DNA of 64,000 nucleotides from Sphingobacteriales bacterium (GCA_016200915.1 JACQDV010000024.1:1-64000), one strand, 5' to 3'. Shown: positions 22,940-31,786, counted from the first letter of the stretch. Program-made: numbers and translations. Notes: generated by a model from the sequence alone, not told the origin.

Positions 22940-25354
22940 ATGCAATATATAGGAGAACGTTTATTACCCGGACAGTTAGGTCACCTCTTTGTGATATTAT
23001 CGTTAGTGGCCTCGCTGGTGGCTGCTATAGCTTATTTTAAATCCACACAAAGTGATTTGCCGGAAGATAAAGAAAGCTGGAAACGATTGGCAAGAATTGC
23101 TTTTTCGTTAGACATAATTTCCGTATTTGCCATATTCTTTTTACTGATATTTCTTATTCAAAGTCATTATTTCGAATACTTCTATGTATATAAAAACTCC
23201 AGTACAGAGTTAGAGCCTAAATATATTTTGAGCTGTTTGTGGAGTGCCAGTGAAGGAAGTTTTTTATTGTGGACCTTATGGCATGCGGTATTAGGTGGTG
23301 TATTAATGTTTAAGGGAAAAGAATGGGAAGCACCGGTGATGACGGTGATATCATTCGCCCAGTTTTGTTTGGCAACTATGTTGCTGGGTATTTATTTCTT
23401 TGGAAAGAAAGTAGGAGCCAGCCCCTTTGCATTATTCCGCCAGCAAATGCCGGAGTTGCCATTGTTTGCTTCGGATGATTATGTTACTAAAATAAAAGAT
23501 GGAAATGGATTGAATCCTTTGTTACAGAACTACTGGATGGTAATTCACCCGCCGGTACTGTTTTTAGGATTTGCTTCTACCATTGTTCCATTTGCTTATG
23601 GCATTGCCGGGCTTTGGACAAAGAAATTTGGTGAAGTAATGAAAGCTGCTTTGCCATGGGCTTTATTTAGTGCAGCAGTATTGGGATTAGGTATAATGAT
23701 GGGTGCCGCCTGGGCTTATGAATCATTAACCTTTGGTGGTTACTGGGCATGGGATCCGGTAGAGAATGCTTCTTTAGTTCCATGGCTGGTACTGGTGTGT
23801 GGTATTCATACATTGCTGGCTTATCGTTCAACCGGGCATTCATTAAGAGCTACCCATTTGTTTTTTATTCTGCAGTTCATTTTAATTCTTTATTCAACCT
23901 TTCTAACCCGCAGCGGAATATTAGGTGATTCATCTGTGCATTCATTTGCTGATTTGGGAATGAATATACAGTTGCTGTTGTTTGTATTAGTTTTTTTGAT
24001 TCCCGCATTAATATTATTTGCCGGAAGATATAAGCAGATACCCAATATTGTAAAAGAAGAATCCATCAGCTCAAGAGAGTTTTGGTTATTTGTTGGCTCA
24101 TTGGTGTTATTCCTTTCAGCTGTTTATATCATTTCTTTTACATCATTACCGGTATTTAATAATGTGACTGATAAAAAAAGTGCTTTGGGTGAAGACCAGG
24201 AGTACACTTACAATCGGGTAATGGTATTGGTAACATCAATACTTGGATTGCTTACTGCCATCACTCAATATCTTAAATATAAAAATACTAATCGTGATTT
24301 TATATTGAAGAAGATTGGCGTACCGACTGTTATTTCATTGATCATCTCTGTACTCATCAGCATATTTGGTGGTATTCATTACGATAAATACGGTGCAGGA
24401 TATTTAGCTGCTATTCATGTGGCATTGTTTGCTGCTGTTTACTCAGTGGTGGCTAACGCCATGTATATTTGGGTGGGCATGAAAGGCGATATTAAAAAAG
24501 CAGGTGCATCCGTTGCTCACTTTGGTTTTGGATTGGTGTTGGTTGGTATATTAATTTCTTCATCAAAGAAAGAAGTGATCAGCTTTAATACTTCTGGTAT
24601 TGCGGTTCCTTTTGGTGAAGACAGTAAAGAAAACTCTAAAGAAAATCTTACGCTGGTTCGTGGTCAGGAATTGAGCATGCTCAATTATAAAGTGAATTAC
24701 CGGAAAGACACTTTCTTTACCGGTGATCCCAAACGTTATTTTGAAATTAATTTCCAGGATAAAGAAAAAGGAGAGGAGTTTAATTTATATCCCAATGCTT
24801 TTATTAATTATAAAGGCAATACTGGTTTAATGGCTAATCCTGATTCAAAACATTACTGGAATAAAGACATCTTTACTTATATCACTTCTTTACCTGATCC
24901 TGAAAAAAATAAAGACACTGCTAATTTTCATGATAAGACGGTGAAGATTGGAGAAAAGATATTCTTCGCTTCCGGTTATATGACGGTTGATACTGTTACT
25001 TCAGCATACGAAAGAACAAGGATCAATACCAAGGCTGCCGATTCTGTAGTAGCATTGAAAATATCAGTGATCGGCAAAGACAGTTCCAATCATTTAGCAC
25101 AACCGTTACTGGTTTACACAAAAGGAAATTCAGTAAGTATTCCTGATACTGTTCTTTCGCAGGATCTATCAGTAAGATTGAATGCAATCACTACTGATGG
25201 AATCAATATAGGGGTTAAAGAATCTGATTCTTTATTGCAGTATGTAACCCTAAAAGCCTATGTCTTTCCCATGATAAATATTTTGTGGATAGGAATAATT
25301 GTGATGGTGATTGGGTTTTTAATGTCGATGTGGAGAAGGTTTAAAAATGTCTGA
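22940..25354 (+). CDS. ccmF: Haem lyase CcmF (cytochrome c biogenesis)
   Basis: 804 residues, polytopic. The tryptophan-rich WWD-type haem-handling segment is GGYWAWDPVENASLVPWL at about 270-287, flanked by His-containing loops (MVIHPPVLFLG, VCGIHTLLAYRSTGHSLRATH, trimmed). The C-terminal third carries a periplasmic domain and a last helix (MINILWIGIIVMVIGFLMS). It ligates haem from CcmE to CxxCH cysteines, and substrates could include the dihaem cytochrome at 51745. ccmA-D and ccmH are not adjacent. The stop TGA is the first part of a stutter repeat. Confidence 0.93.
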   Translation: MQYIGERLLPGQLGHLFVILSLVASLVAAIAYFKSTQSDLPEDKESWKRLARIAFSLDIISVFAIFFLLIFLIQSHYFEYFYVYKNSSTELEPKYILSCLWSASEGSFLLWTLWHAVLGGVLMFKGKEWEAPVMTVISFAQFCLATMLLGIYFFGKKVGASPFALFRQQMPELPLFASDDYVTKIKDGNGLNPLLQNYWMVIHPPVLFLGFASTIVPFAYGIAGLWTKKFGEVMKAALPWALFSAAVLGLGIMMGAAWAYESLTFGGYWAWDPVENASLVPWLVLVCGIHTLLAYRSTGHSLRATHLFFILQFILILYSTFLTRSGILGDSSVHSFADLGMNIQLLLFVLVFLIPALILFAGRYKQIPNIVKEESISSREFWLFVGSLVLFLSAVYIISFTSLPVFNNVTDKKSALGEDQEYTYNRVMVLVTSILGLLTAITQYLKYKNTNRDFILKKIGVPTVISLIISVLISIFGGIHYDKYGAGYLAAIHVALFAAVYSVVANAMYIWVGMKGDIKKAGASVAHFGFGLVLVGILISSSKKEVISFNTSGIAVPFGEDSKENSKENLTLVRGQELSMLNYKVNYRKDTFFTGDPKRYFEINFQDKEKGEEFNLYPNAFINYKGNTGLMANPDSKHYWNKDIFTYITSLPDPEKNKDTANFHDKTVKIGEKIFFASGYMTVDTVTSAYERTRINTKAADSVVALKISVIGKDSSNHLAQPLLVYTKGNSVSIPDTVLSQDLSVRLNAITTDGINIGVKESDSLLQYVTLKAYVFPMINILWIGIIVMVIGFLMSMWRRFKNV

Positions 25355-25484
25355 TGTCGGATGTATGATGTATGATGTCGGATTTTAGAATAAGGAATAA
25401 GTAATGTAACGATACGAAATAGCAAAATTTTGTCTTAAACGCTAATAAAATACATCCTAAATCATAAATCCTAAATCAGACATC
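25347..25484. repeat. GATGTCGGATGTATGATG stutter inverted repeat
   Basis: The left arm 25347-25388 consists of GATGT/GTATGAT words. The right arm 25452-25484 reads ACATCCTAAATCATAAATCC on the plus strand and GATGTCTGATTTAGG in reverse, so the two arms are imperfect inverted copies around an AT-rich core. It begins inside the ccmF stop (GTC TGA TGTCGG). Confidence 0.65.
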
Positions 25485-25559
25485 AAACCTCTCCCCCAAG
25501 CATCTATTTTAACACCGCTTCTGTCTTTATTCTGGAATAGTTTTTCTATTTTTATACCG

Positions 25560-26234
25560 ATGCTGCTACGCTTTAAGACATATCATTTAACCTTGTTGTT
25601 GATCCTTGCCCATTTTTGCGTCAATGCACAACAACAGGATTCCACAAGACCCAAACAGAAATATGGGCCAAATGATACCATCGTAACTCCCGTTTACAAT
25701 TATAATGGCGAATGGCTTTCTTTTAGAGAAATGCCGGATGTGACGGTTTGCAATTGCAGTGAAGAAGCATTGAAAAAAGCGCAGGCTGAATGGACACGTC
25801 TTCGTAATGCTGTGTATGTTACTTATCCTTATGCTGTGGCTGCCGGAAAAGTATTCAACGATATTAATGCTCATATACAAAATATGGACAGTCGCCGTGA
25901 CAGGAAAGATTATATCAAAACAAGAGAGAAGGAGTTGAAAAAAGAATTCAGCGATAAGTTGCAGGATCTTTCTGTTTACCAGGGAAAGGTGTTAATGAAA
26001 TTGATTTATCGTGAAACCAATAACGATTGTTACGAAATCATTAAAGAAATGAAAGGTGGTTTTACTGCCAGGATCTGGCAAACGGTTGCATTCTTCTTTG
26101 GAGCCAACCTAAAGCAGGAATACCAACCACAGGATGACAAATTTGATTATCAGATTTCTCTCATATTAAAAGACCTTGAATCATCTTCCTGGGGTTATTA
26201 TTATCGTAATTACAGTTACGGAAGCACTAAATAG
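25560..26234 (+). CDS. DUF4294 exported protein
   Basis: 224 residues. The signal peptide MLLRFKTYHLTLLLILAHFCVNAQ is cleaved after NAQ. NYNGEWLSFREMPDVTV starts the domain, followed by a long basic helical segment (LKKAQAEWTRLRNAVYVTYP, AAGKVFNDINAHIQNM, YIKTREKELKKEFSDKLQDL). GKVLMKLIYRETNNDCYEII and FTARIWQTVAFFFGANLKQ complete it; these last two are the signature of the Bacteroidota-specific DUF4294 family. The C-terminus is aromatic (WGYYYRNYSYG). Function is unknown, with probable periplasmic location. bshB1 follows after 33 bases with its own promoter box. Confidence 0.85.
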   Translation: MLLRFKTYHLTLLLILAHFCVNAQQQDSTRPKQKYGPNDTIVTPVYNYNGEWLSFREMPDVTVCNCSEEALKKAQAEWTRLRNAVYVTYPYAVAAGKVFNDINAHIQNMDSRRDRKDYIKTREKELKKEFSDKLQDLSVYQGKVLMKLIYRETNNDCYEIIKEMKGGFTARIWQTVAFFFGANLKQEYQPQDDKFDYQISLILKDLESSSWGYYYRNYSYGSTK

Positions 26235-26242
26235 TCATTCAT

Positions 26243-26250
26243 TACCTTTG
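26243..26250 (+). promoter_or_regulatory. TACCTTTG -7 box for bshB1
   Basis: An exact TAnnTTTG match 18 bases upstream of the bshB1 ATG and just after the DUF4294 stop. It is the same TACCTTTG sequence as ahead of the RNase P RNA. Confidence 0.55.
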
Positions 26251-26267
26251 CACATATTTTTATCAAG

Positions 26268-26999
26268 ATGAAATTAGATCTGTTAGCTATTGGCGTTCAC
26301 CCCGACGATGTAGAGCTGGGTTGCTCCGGAACGATCATCAACGAAGTTAAAAGAGGAAAAAAAGTTGGAGTAGTTGATTTAACGCAGGGTGAGTTAGGGA
26401 CAAGAGGAACGATTGATACAAGATACCAGGAAGCAGCAGCTGCCGGTATCATTATGGGAATTTCTGTGAGAGAAAATTTAAGAATGCGGGATGGATTTTT
26501 TGTGAATGATGAAGCCCATCAAATGCAGCTTATCAAAATTATTCGCAAGTATAAACCGGATGTGGTGATTGGTAATGCTGTTACTGATCGTCATCCGGAT
26601 CATGGCCGTGCTTCTAAATTGATTGAAGATGCCTGTTTTTATTCCGGTCTTGCTAAAGTGGAAACTACCGGTGATAACGGACAACCGCAGGAGAAATGGA
26701 GACCGGCTTATGTACTGCATTATATCCAGGATCGTTATATAGAACCACATTTGATCATCGACATAACCGATGTATTTGAGCAACGCATGAAGGCTATTGA
26801 AGCATACGGTACACAATTCAAAGCAAATGATAAGGACGGCCCGCAAACCTATATTTCCTCACCTGATTTTTATGAAAGTGTAATAGCACGGGCAAGAATG
26901 TTAGGCAAACGAATAGGTGTTAAGTACGCCGAAGGCTTTACTTCTGATAAAAAAATCGGCATACGGAGCCTTGATGCGCTGATACAGGTTGAGACCTGA
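26268..26999 (+). CDS. bshB1: Bacillithiol biosynthesis deacetylase BshB1
   Basis: 243 residues, a zinc LmbE-family hydrolase that removes acetate from GlcNAc-malate in bacillithiol synthesis. The zinc motif is GVHPDDVELGCSG (His11, Asp13, Asp14) and the third ligand/catalytic His region is DRHPDHGRAS (His108, His111). DLTQGELGTRGT and GISVRENLRMRDGFF are BshB1 signatures. The C-terminal FYESVIARARMLGKRIGVKYAEGF, trimmed, is standard. The presence of this gene implies the low-molecular-weight thiol of the organism is bacillithiol. bshA and bshC are not in the window. Confidence 0.94.
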   Translation: MKLDLLAIGVHPDDVELGCSGTIINEVKRGKKVGVVDLTQGELGTRGTIDTRYQEAAAAGIIMGISVRENLRMRDGFFVNDEAHQMQLIKIIRKYKPDVVIGNAVTDRHPDHGRASKLIEDACFYSGLAKVETTGDNGQPQEKWRPAYVLHYIQDRYIEPHLIIDITDVFEQRMKAIEAYGTQFKANDKDGPQTYISSPDFYESVIARARMLGKRIGVKYAEGFTSDKKIGIRSLDALIQVET

Positions 27000-27063
27000 T
27001 GACCCAAATCGGACATATACACAGGCGGTAATAATTTTTTACAGAGTTGTGGCGTTATAAACG

Positions 27064-27071
27064 TAGCTTTG
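27064..27071 (+). promoter_or_regulatory. TAGCTTTG -7 box for the desaturase gene
   Basis: A TAnnTTTG match 30 bases before the desaturase ATG, in the 101-base gap after bshB1. Confidence 0.5.
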
Positions 27072-27100
27072 CCGATCTTTTACTTTTTTAAAACTATTAC

Positions 27101-28168
27101 ATGTCAATTCCCAAGTTTTCCAATATCCCCAATTCCTTCCATGCCGAATTAAAGAAAAGAGTATATGATTATTTTGATGAAGTAGGTAAATCAACTACCG
27201 GCAATTACAATCTCTTTATTAAGGCAGTAATTTTAATGGTGATCTTTCTTTTCACCTATATCCATTTAGTGTTTTTTACACCTAATGTATTTTGGCAGGT
27301 TATGGAAAGCATCTTGCTGGGTGGTGTGGTAGCAGCCATAGGTTTTAATGTAATGCATGATGGGGCACATGGCAGTTTCAGCAAATATAAATGGGTAAAT
27401 ACATTGGCAGCATTTTCATTAAATATGCTTGGTGGAAACAGTTTTATGTGGAATATGAAACATAATGTGATTCACCATGCTTATACCAATGTGGATGGAG
27501 TGGATGATGATATTAATATTCAGCCCTGGATGCGTATGAGCTCTACACAGAAACGATATAAAATGCATAAATACCAGCACCTGTACTTCTGGATACTGTA
27601 TTCCCTGCTTTATATTTTCTGGATATTTGTACTGGATTATCAAAAATATTTTAAGAGTAAGATAGGTACTATGCAATTGAAAAGCATGACGATAAAAGAC
27701 CATGTGGTATTCTGGGCCTTTAAATTATTTCACCTGTTTATATTTGTTGGGTTACCAATTTATATGGTAGGGTTTGAATCATGGATCATCAGCTTTTTGA
27801 TCTTTACATTAGTTGCCGGTTTTGTACTGAGTATTGTATTCCAGTTGGCACATACTGTTGAGCATACTTCTTTCCCAATGCCCAATGAGGTTACCGGTAA
27901 ACTGGATGATGAATGGGCTGTGCACCAGTTAAAGACAACAGCTAATTTTGCAACTAAAAATAAACTGGTTAGCTGGTTAGTAGGTGGATTAAATTTTCAG
28001 ATTGAACATCATTTGTTCCCTAAAATATCACATGTTCATTATCCTGCTATCAGCAAGATTATTAAACAAGCATGCCAGGAATATGGTATCGCTTATATTG
28101 AATACCCAAGAGTAAGATACGCAGTTGCTTCACATGTAGCTTTCTTACGACAAATGGGAAAAAAATAA
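27101..28168 (+). CDS. Membrane fatty acid desaturase (acyl-CoA/acyl-lipid type)
   Basis: 355 residues with the three His boxes of di-iron desaturases: NVMHDGAHGS (His86-His90), NMKHNVIHHAYTN (His121-His126) and NFQIEHHLFPKISH near residue 305. Four transmembrane helices occur in pairs around boxes 1-2 and before box 3. It introduces a double bond into fatty acyl chains using O2 and reduced ferredoxin or a cytochrome. The box pattern with QxxHH matches the linoleoyl-CoA/front-end type group common in Bacteroidota. Desaturase and minus-strand methyltransferase genes are convergent and almost touch. Confidence 0.92.
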   Translation: MSIPKFSNIPNSFHAELKKRVYDYFDEVGKSTTGNYNLFIKAVILMVIFLFTYIHLVFFTPNVFWQVMESILLGGVVAAIGFNVMHDGAHGSFSKYKWVNTLAAFSLNMLGGNSFMWNMKHNVIHHAYTNVDGVDDDINIQPWMRMSSTQKRYKMHKYQHLYFWILYSLLYIFWIFVLDYQKYFKSKIGTMQLKSMTIKDHVVFWAFKLFHLFIFVGLPIYMVGFESWIISFLIFTLVAGFVLSIVFQLAHTVEHTSFPMPNEVTGKLDDEWAVHQLKTTANFATKNKLVSWLVGGLNFQIEHHLFPKISHVHYPAISKIIKQACQEYGIAYIEYPRVRYAVASHVAFLRQMGKK

Positions 28169-28169
28169 T

Positions 28170-28781
28170 TTAGTCAGGAAGGCTTTCAGTCTTCTGCATT
28201 ATTATAAATACTTCTGAATCTTTTCTCGGAGCGATGGAATTATAACATGATTCCATCGTTTTTATTTTAAACTTGTCTGCAAACAACTGCACATATTCTT
28301 CTTTGGTTCCACCAAAAGGAGGACCACCTTCAAACTCTTTATTAAATAATACTCCTGCTATTTTACCACCGGGTTTAAGCAGGTCATACATTTTGTCAAC
28401 ATACGCTTTTCTTAATGCAGGATCTAATGCACAGAAGAAAGTTTGTTCTATAATGAGATCAAATTTTCCTTTGAGATCAAAGAAATTACCAGCGATAATG
28501 GTGAGTTGTTTGTGATTAAACGTGTTGAATTTATCTTCCAACTTTTTTGTTAGAACGGGAGAGATGTCAATTAAAGTAATATTGGTAAAGCTATTTTTTA
28601 ATAAATATTCAGCTTCATAACTATTGCCACATCCTGGTATTAGAATAGCTAAAGATTTATTGGTTAACTGATCAATATATTCTTTTATAGGAGCAGATAC
28701 ATGACCAATATCCCAGCCAGTATTATCGTCTTTATACCGGCCACTCCAGTAATCAGCATTTAAATCTATCATCTTATCCAT
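28170..28781 (-). CDS. TPMT-family SAM-dependent methyltransferase
   Basis: 203 residues. DYWSGRYKDDNTGWDIG at the start is the thiopurine S-methyltransferase family signature. ILIPGCGNSYEAEYL is the SAM-binding G-loop, ITLIDISPVL carries the ribose-binding Asp, and LIIEQTFFCALDPALR and LLKPGGKIAGVLF are later motifs. Bacterial members methylate thiols, selenium/tellurium compounds or metalloids; the substrate is not known here. Its ATG lies within the last codons of the nitroreductase gene (13-base overlap), so the two genes form an operon. Confidence 0.85.
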   Translation of the reverse strand: MDKMIDLNADYWSGRYKDDNTGWDIGHVSAPIKEYIDQLTNKSLAILIPGCGNSYEAEYLLKNSFTNITLIDISPVLTKKLEDKFNTFNHKQLTIIAGNFFDLKGKFDLIIEQTFFCALDPALRKAYVDKMYDLLKPGGKIAGVLFNKEFEGGPPFGGTKEEYVQLFADKFKIKTMESCYNSIAPRKDSEVFIIMQKTESLPD

Positions 28782-29350
28782 GTAACTTTTTCACTGATCG
28801 GTGATCTTTTACCGGCCGCTGAAGGCACAGCAATTTCACCAACATATAAAAAGCCCAATAGTTTATCGTTTCCTGTTAAACCAAAAAATGCTTTGGCATC
28901 ATCATAATAAGTAACGCCACCGGTGGTCCAGTAACAACCTACACCATATGCTTCAGCAGTGAGATACATATTTTGTACCGCACAACTCACCGAAGCAATT
29001 TCTTCCATTTCCGGTACTTTATCACTTCTCTTCATCCCAATCGCAATGATATGCGAAGCCATCAATGGATTGCTCATCATCTTTTGATATTTATCTTCTT
29101 TAAAACTGGCTGCTTCTTTTTCTTTATACATGGCAGCCTGATATGTGGCAAATTGTTTCAAACCTTCACCGGTAAAAACAGTGAATTGCCATGGCTCTGT
29201 TTGTTTATGTGTAGGCGCCCAACTGGCATTCTCCAGCATTTGCTCAATAATGCTATCATCTATTTTTTTGTCGACTGCGTATTGTTTGGGGAAAGTGCTT
29301 CTTCTGTTTTTGATCAGTTCATTTACCTGGTCAGGACTAATATTCATCAT
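28769..29350 (-). CDS. Nitroreductase-family FMN oxidoreductase
   Basis: 193 residues, with a typical fold start (INKRRS-like IKNRRSTFPKQY), the NASWAPTHKQTEPWQFTVF segment that binds FMN, AVQNMYLTAEAYGVGCYWTT and LLGFLYVGE near the end. It resembles the YdjA-like single-domain nitroreductases that reduce nitroaromatics or quinones with NAD(P)H. ATG 29350 is used; the next codon is also ATG. It overlaps the downstream methyltransferase gene by 13 bases. It is divergent from the RNase P RNA gene, with a dispersed element between. Confidence 0.9.
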   Translation of the reverse strand: MMNISPDQVNELIKNRRSTFPKQYAVDKKIDDSIIEQMLENASWAPTHKQTEPWQFTVFTGEGLKQFATYQAAMYKEKEAASFKEDKYQKMMSNPLMASHIIAIGMKRSDKVPEMEEIASVSCAVQNMYLTAEAYGVGCYWTTGGVTYYDDAKAFFGLTGNDKLLGFLYVGEIAVPSAAGKRSPISEKVTWIR

Positions 29351-29393
29351 TCAAAACTTTTAATGAAGGTAGGAGTTTTTAATATTTGTGATT

Positions 29394-29536
29394 CATCAGG
29401 TAGAGCATCAGCTTGAATTTTTCACGCAAAGAAATATAAGGAGCAAAGACGCAAGGTTTTTGCGACTTATTTTCTTTGCGCCTTTGCGTGACATTAAACA
29501 ATACATCAGGCAAATTTTGAAACTGATGCGCTATTA
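29394..29536. repeat. Dispersed inverted-repeat element, copy B
   Basis: The core TTTCACGCAAAG...CTTTGCGTGA (29420-29491) is the same element as copy A at 20517-20670, in opposite orientation. Outer GCATCAG words occur on both sides (29405 and, inverted, 29520s). It sits between the nitroreductase 5' end and the RNase P promoter, so unlike the others it is not at a gene's 3' end. Confidence 0.75.
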
Positions 29537-29575
29537 TTCATTGCAATAACTGTTCGATAAATCATAGCTATCAGT

Positions 29576-29583
29576 TACCTTTG
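29576..29583 (+). promoter_or_regulatory. TACCTTTG -7 box for RNase P RNA
   Basis: An exact TAnnTTTG match directly before the start of helix P1 of the RNase P RNA (GCTGCAAAC at 29589). Confidence 0.65.
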
Positions 29584-29586
29584 CGG

Positions 29587-29950
29587 TTGCTGCAAACTAA
29601 GCTATCGTGGCGCCTATGGCGCCAAGGAAAGTCCGGACAGCACAGAGCAGCCCACCGGTGAAGAGCCGGGACTCGTCTTAGACGAGTACAGATAGTGCCA
29701 CAGAAAATAACTACTCTACCTCTCCTTCAGGAGAGGGTTGGGGTGAGGGTGAAAATGTGAGGTAAGAGCTCACAACGATTAATGGCAACATTATTCGTGG
29801 GTAAACCTTGGGTGCTGAAATGCCACGTATAGTAACGACTGAGAATGGCTCGTTCGAGTTACAGGGTAGGCAGAAACAGGTGAGCAGTAATGTTCATCGC
29901 AGATAAATGATAGCTCACGACAGAATCCGGCTTACAGGTTTGCAGCTTTT
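29587..29950 (+). ncRNA. rnpB: RNase P RNA component (class A)
   Basis: The catalytic RNA that trims tRNA 5' leaders. The ends pair as P1: GCTGCAAAC (29589-29597) with GTTTGCAGC (29938-29946). Conserved cores are present: GGAAAGTCCGGACA (CR-I, near 29628), GATAGTGCCACAGAAA near 29690, GGTAAACCTTGGGTG near 29800, and ACAGAATCCGGCTTAC near the 3' end. GAGGTAAGAGCTCAC is CR-II/III. Poly-T follows P1 as the terminator. The P12 region holds CCTCTCC-TTCA-GGAGAGGGTTGGGG, which matches a known kind of dispersed palindrome. It overlaps nothing coding; the S33 peptidase gene ends at 29952. Confidence 0.96.
29719..29747. repeat. CCTCTCC-TTCA-GGAGAGG hairpin repeat inside rnpB
   Basis: A perfect 7-bp stem with a TTCA loop (29719-29736) followed by GTTGGGGTGAGG. 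It occupies the variable P12 stem of the RNase P RNA. The same CTCTCCTTCAGGAGAGGGTTGGGGTGAGG-like phrase, broken here for length, is familiar as an intergenic repeat in many genomes. Confidence 0.55.
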
Positions 29951-29951
29951 T

Positions 29952-30986
29952 TTATTTACTATCAGCTTTAAACGTTCCGGCATCCACATCTTTTATAAAC
30001 TGTATCACACCTGGGAAGAAATGTTTCTGATCATCCCACATGCTCATATGACTTCCATCAGGACAATATAAAAATCTTCCCTGCTGTACTTGTGCACTCA
30101 TCCATTTCATATGCTCAGGATCCATAGTATCATAATGTGCACCAACAGTAAGTGTGGGTATTTTTATTTTTGGCAGATCAGCTTTCCGGTCCCAATGATA
30201 TAATCGGCCACCTGTTTTAAATTCACTGGGCCCCTGCATCATCACATAAATCTCTTCATTAAAATGTTTGAATGCTCTTAACACAGGATCGGGCCATTCA
30301 GGTAAGCGGCAAAGATGTTTTGTGTAATATTCTTTAAATACCAAATCCTGGTAAACCGGGTTTTTAAAATCACCTTTCTTCTCATACATGTCCAATGTAT
30401 CTAATAATCCTTTTCTCATTTGAGAACGAAGCACATTATTATACTTTTCATAATCGGGAATAGAAGCCATCATATTGCTGATGATTACTCCTTTCATATT
30501 ATCCTGGTATTTTAACGCATACTCTAATGCTAACATACCACCCCAGGAATTTCCATAGAGATAGAAATTATCTTTATTTAATCCTAACGCTTTTCTTACC
30601 TGTTCTACTTCTTCCACAAAATGATCAATTGTCCATAAAGAACTGTCTTTTGGTTGATCACTGTAATAAGAACCTAACTGGTCATATTCATACATTTCAA
30701 ATCCTTCACTGGGGAAAAAGCTTTCAAAACTTTCGAGGTATTCATGTGTGAAAGCAGGGCCGCCATGCAGTAACAATACTTTTATTGTTGGATTATTGCC
30801 AAACTTCTTGGTCCATACGTTAAATTTCCCAACCGGTGTTTCAACCGGAATCATTTTTACACCGCCTGTTTGCACTTCTTTATAGAGGTCGTCGTTAGAA
30901 GCGGTAGCTTCTTTTTTAATTTCTCTATTATCGTTGCAGGAAACCAGCAACGTATATGTTGCAAGCAGTAAGAATAATTTTCTCAT
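29952..30986 (-). CDS. Lipoprotein proline iminopeptidase-like S33 hydrolase
   Basis: 344 residues. The lipoprotein signal is MRKLFLLLATYTLLVSC (Cys17). The alpha/beta-hydrolase core has an oxyanion motif LLLHGGPAFTHEYL, the nucleophile Ser in LYGNSWGGMLALEY, the acid Asp in VGAHYDTMDPEHM and His in CPDGSHMSMWD. The HGGP and GxSWGG patterns are those of S33 prolyl aminopeptidases, which cleave N-terminal proline from peptides. Attachment to the envelope suggests a periplasmic or surface peptidase. It ends just past the RNase P RNA, convergent with it. Confidence 0.88.
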   Translation of the reverse strand: MRKLFLLLATYTLLVSCNDNREIKKEATASNDDLYKEVQTGGVKMIPVETPVGKFNVWTKKFGNNPTIKVLLLHGGPAFTHEYLESFESFFPSEGFEMYEYDQLGSYYSDQPKDSSLWTIDHFVEEVEQVRKALGLNKDNFYLYGNSWGGMLALEYALKYQDNMKGVIISNMMASIPDYEKYNNVLRSQMRKGLLDTLDMYEKKGDFKNPVYQDLVFKEYYTKHLCRLPEWPDPVLRAFKHFNEEIYVMMQGPSEFKTGGRLYHWDRKADLPKIKIPTLTVGAHYDTMDPEHMKWMSAQVQQGRFLYCPDGSHMSMWDDQKHFFPGVIQFIKDVDAGTFKADSK

Positions 30987-31023
30987 ATAGCTGATTTGTA
31001 AAGAAAGATACGATTTTATAATA

Positions 31024-31656
31024 TCATAAATTCTTAACCAGGCAACCCTGCCCGTTTAAAAGCTCATTGGTGAAGCCAGTTGTTTTAAGAAATTTTTTGT
31101 GTTGGTTATTAGCCACAGAGGTGTAGTAAACTTTCTTAATTCCTTTACTGGTCAATACTTTTTTCTCCTTATCAAATATAAAAGGCCCGATCTTATAATC
31201 ACGGAATTTAGGAACGGTATAATTGATTACAACTTTTGCGTTGCCATTTTCATCAGTCTTTGCGCTGAACATATTGGCAACTACCAAATCTCTCAGCACA
31301 ACAAAATTCAAATTGCCTTCTAATTGTTCTCTTTTAAAATCGGGGAAATATCCGGCAATATCATCTTTGTAAAAAGAAAGAAAACGATCTATCATTATTC
31401 CGCCTTCATTGAACTCCAGTAATTCAAATAATTCATGACGGGTATAAATCTTATACAACCAAATGATATTAATGATGAGAAGAATTGTATTGGTTAAGAT
31501 CACTGGAATGGCACCGATGATAACACCATAAATAATAAAAGCTAAACAGCCGGAGCCATTAAGCCAGCGGAATTTTAAATCGTTACTGACCAGTAAACCT
31601 AATGCTAATAATACAGAGGCCAAATAGCCAAACCAGGGAGCAAGCTGTTGTATCAT
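31024..31656 (-). CDS. YgjV/SemiSWEET-like membrane protein with extra C-terminal domain
   Basis: 210 residues. Three helices (APWFGYLASVLLALGLLVS, LNGSGCLAFIIYGVIIG, AIPVILTNTILLIINIIWLY) match the Imp-YgjV family, which is distantly related to SemiSWEET/PQ-loop transporters. The later 120 residues (FLSFYKDDIAGYFPDFKREQ, LNFVVLRDLVVANMFSAKTD, KKVYYTSVANNQHKKFLKTTGF, trimmed) form a mixed alpha/beta domain. It keeps the YgjV-type C-terminal motif K-x-Y-Y-T...H-x-x-F-L and resembles a GNAT-like fold. Function is unknown. It is a single gene on the minus strand. Confidence 0.75.
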   Translation of the reverse strand: MIQQLAPWFGYLASVLLALGLLVSNDLKFRWLNGSGCLAFIIYGVIIGAIPVILTNTILLIINIIWLYKIYTRHELFELLEFNEGGIMIDRFLSFYKDDIAGYFPDFKREQLEGNLNFVVLRDLVVANMFSAKTDENGNAKVVINYTVPKFRDYKIGPFIFDKEKKVLTSKGIKKVYYTSVANNQHKKFLKTTGFTNELLNGQGCLVKNL

Positions 31657-31786
31657 GCTGCAATGTTACAAAGTTTATAGTTTGAATTTTATGAGTGCTT
31701 GCAAACAAAAATAAGGTTGATGCATGAGGAGCGTCAGCTTCTTTCATTATATACCGGTTTAATTTGTCCCGCTTTTTGAAACTGGT

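Noticed and set aside
18209-25484. CRISPR array suspected from regularly repeating short words
   Set aside because: The units are imperfect stutters and palindromes without constant repeat length or unique spacers, and no cas gene is present.
25587-25880. 97-codon minus-strand ORF in the DUF4294 gene
   Set aside because: Antisense frame; the DUF4294 protein has a signal peptide and family motifs.
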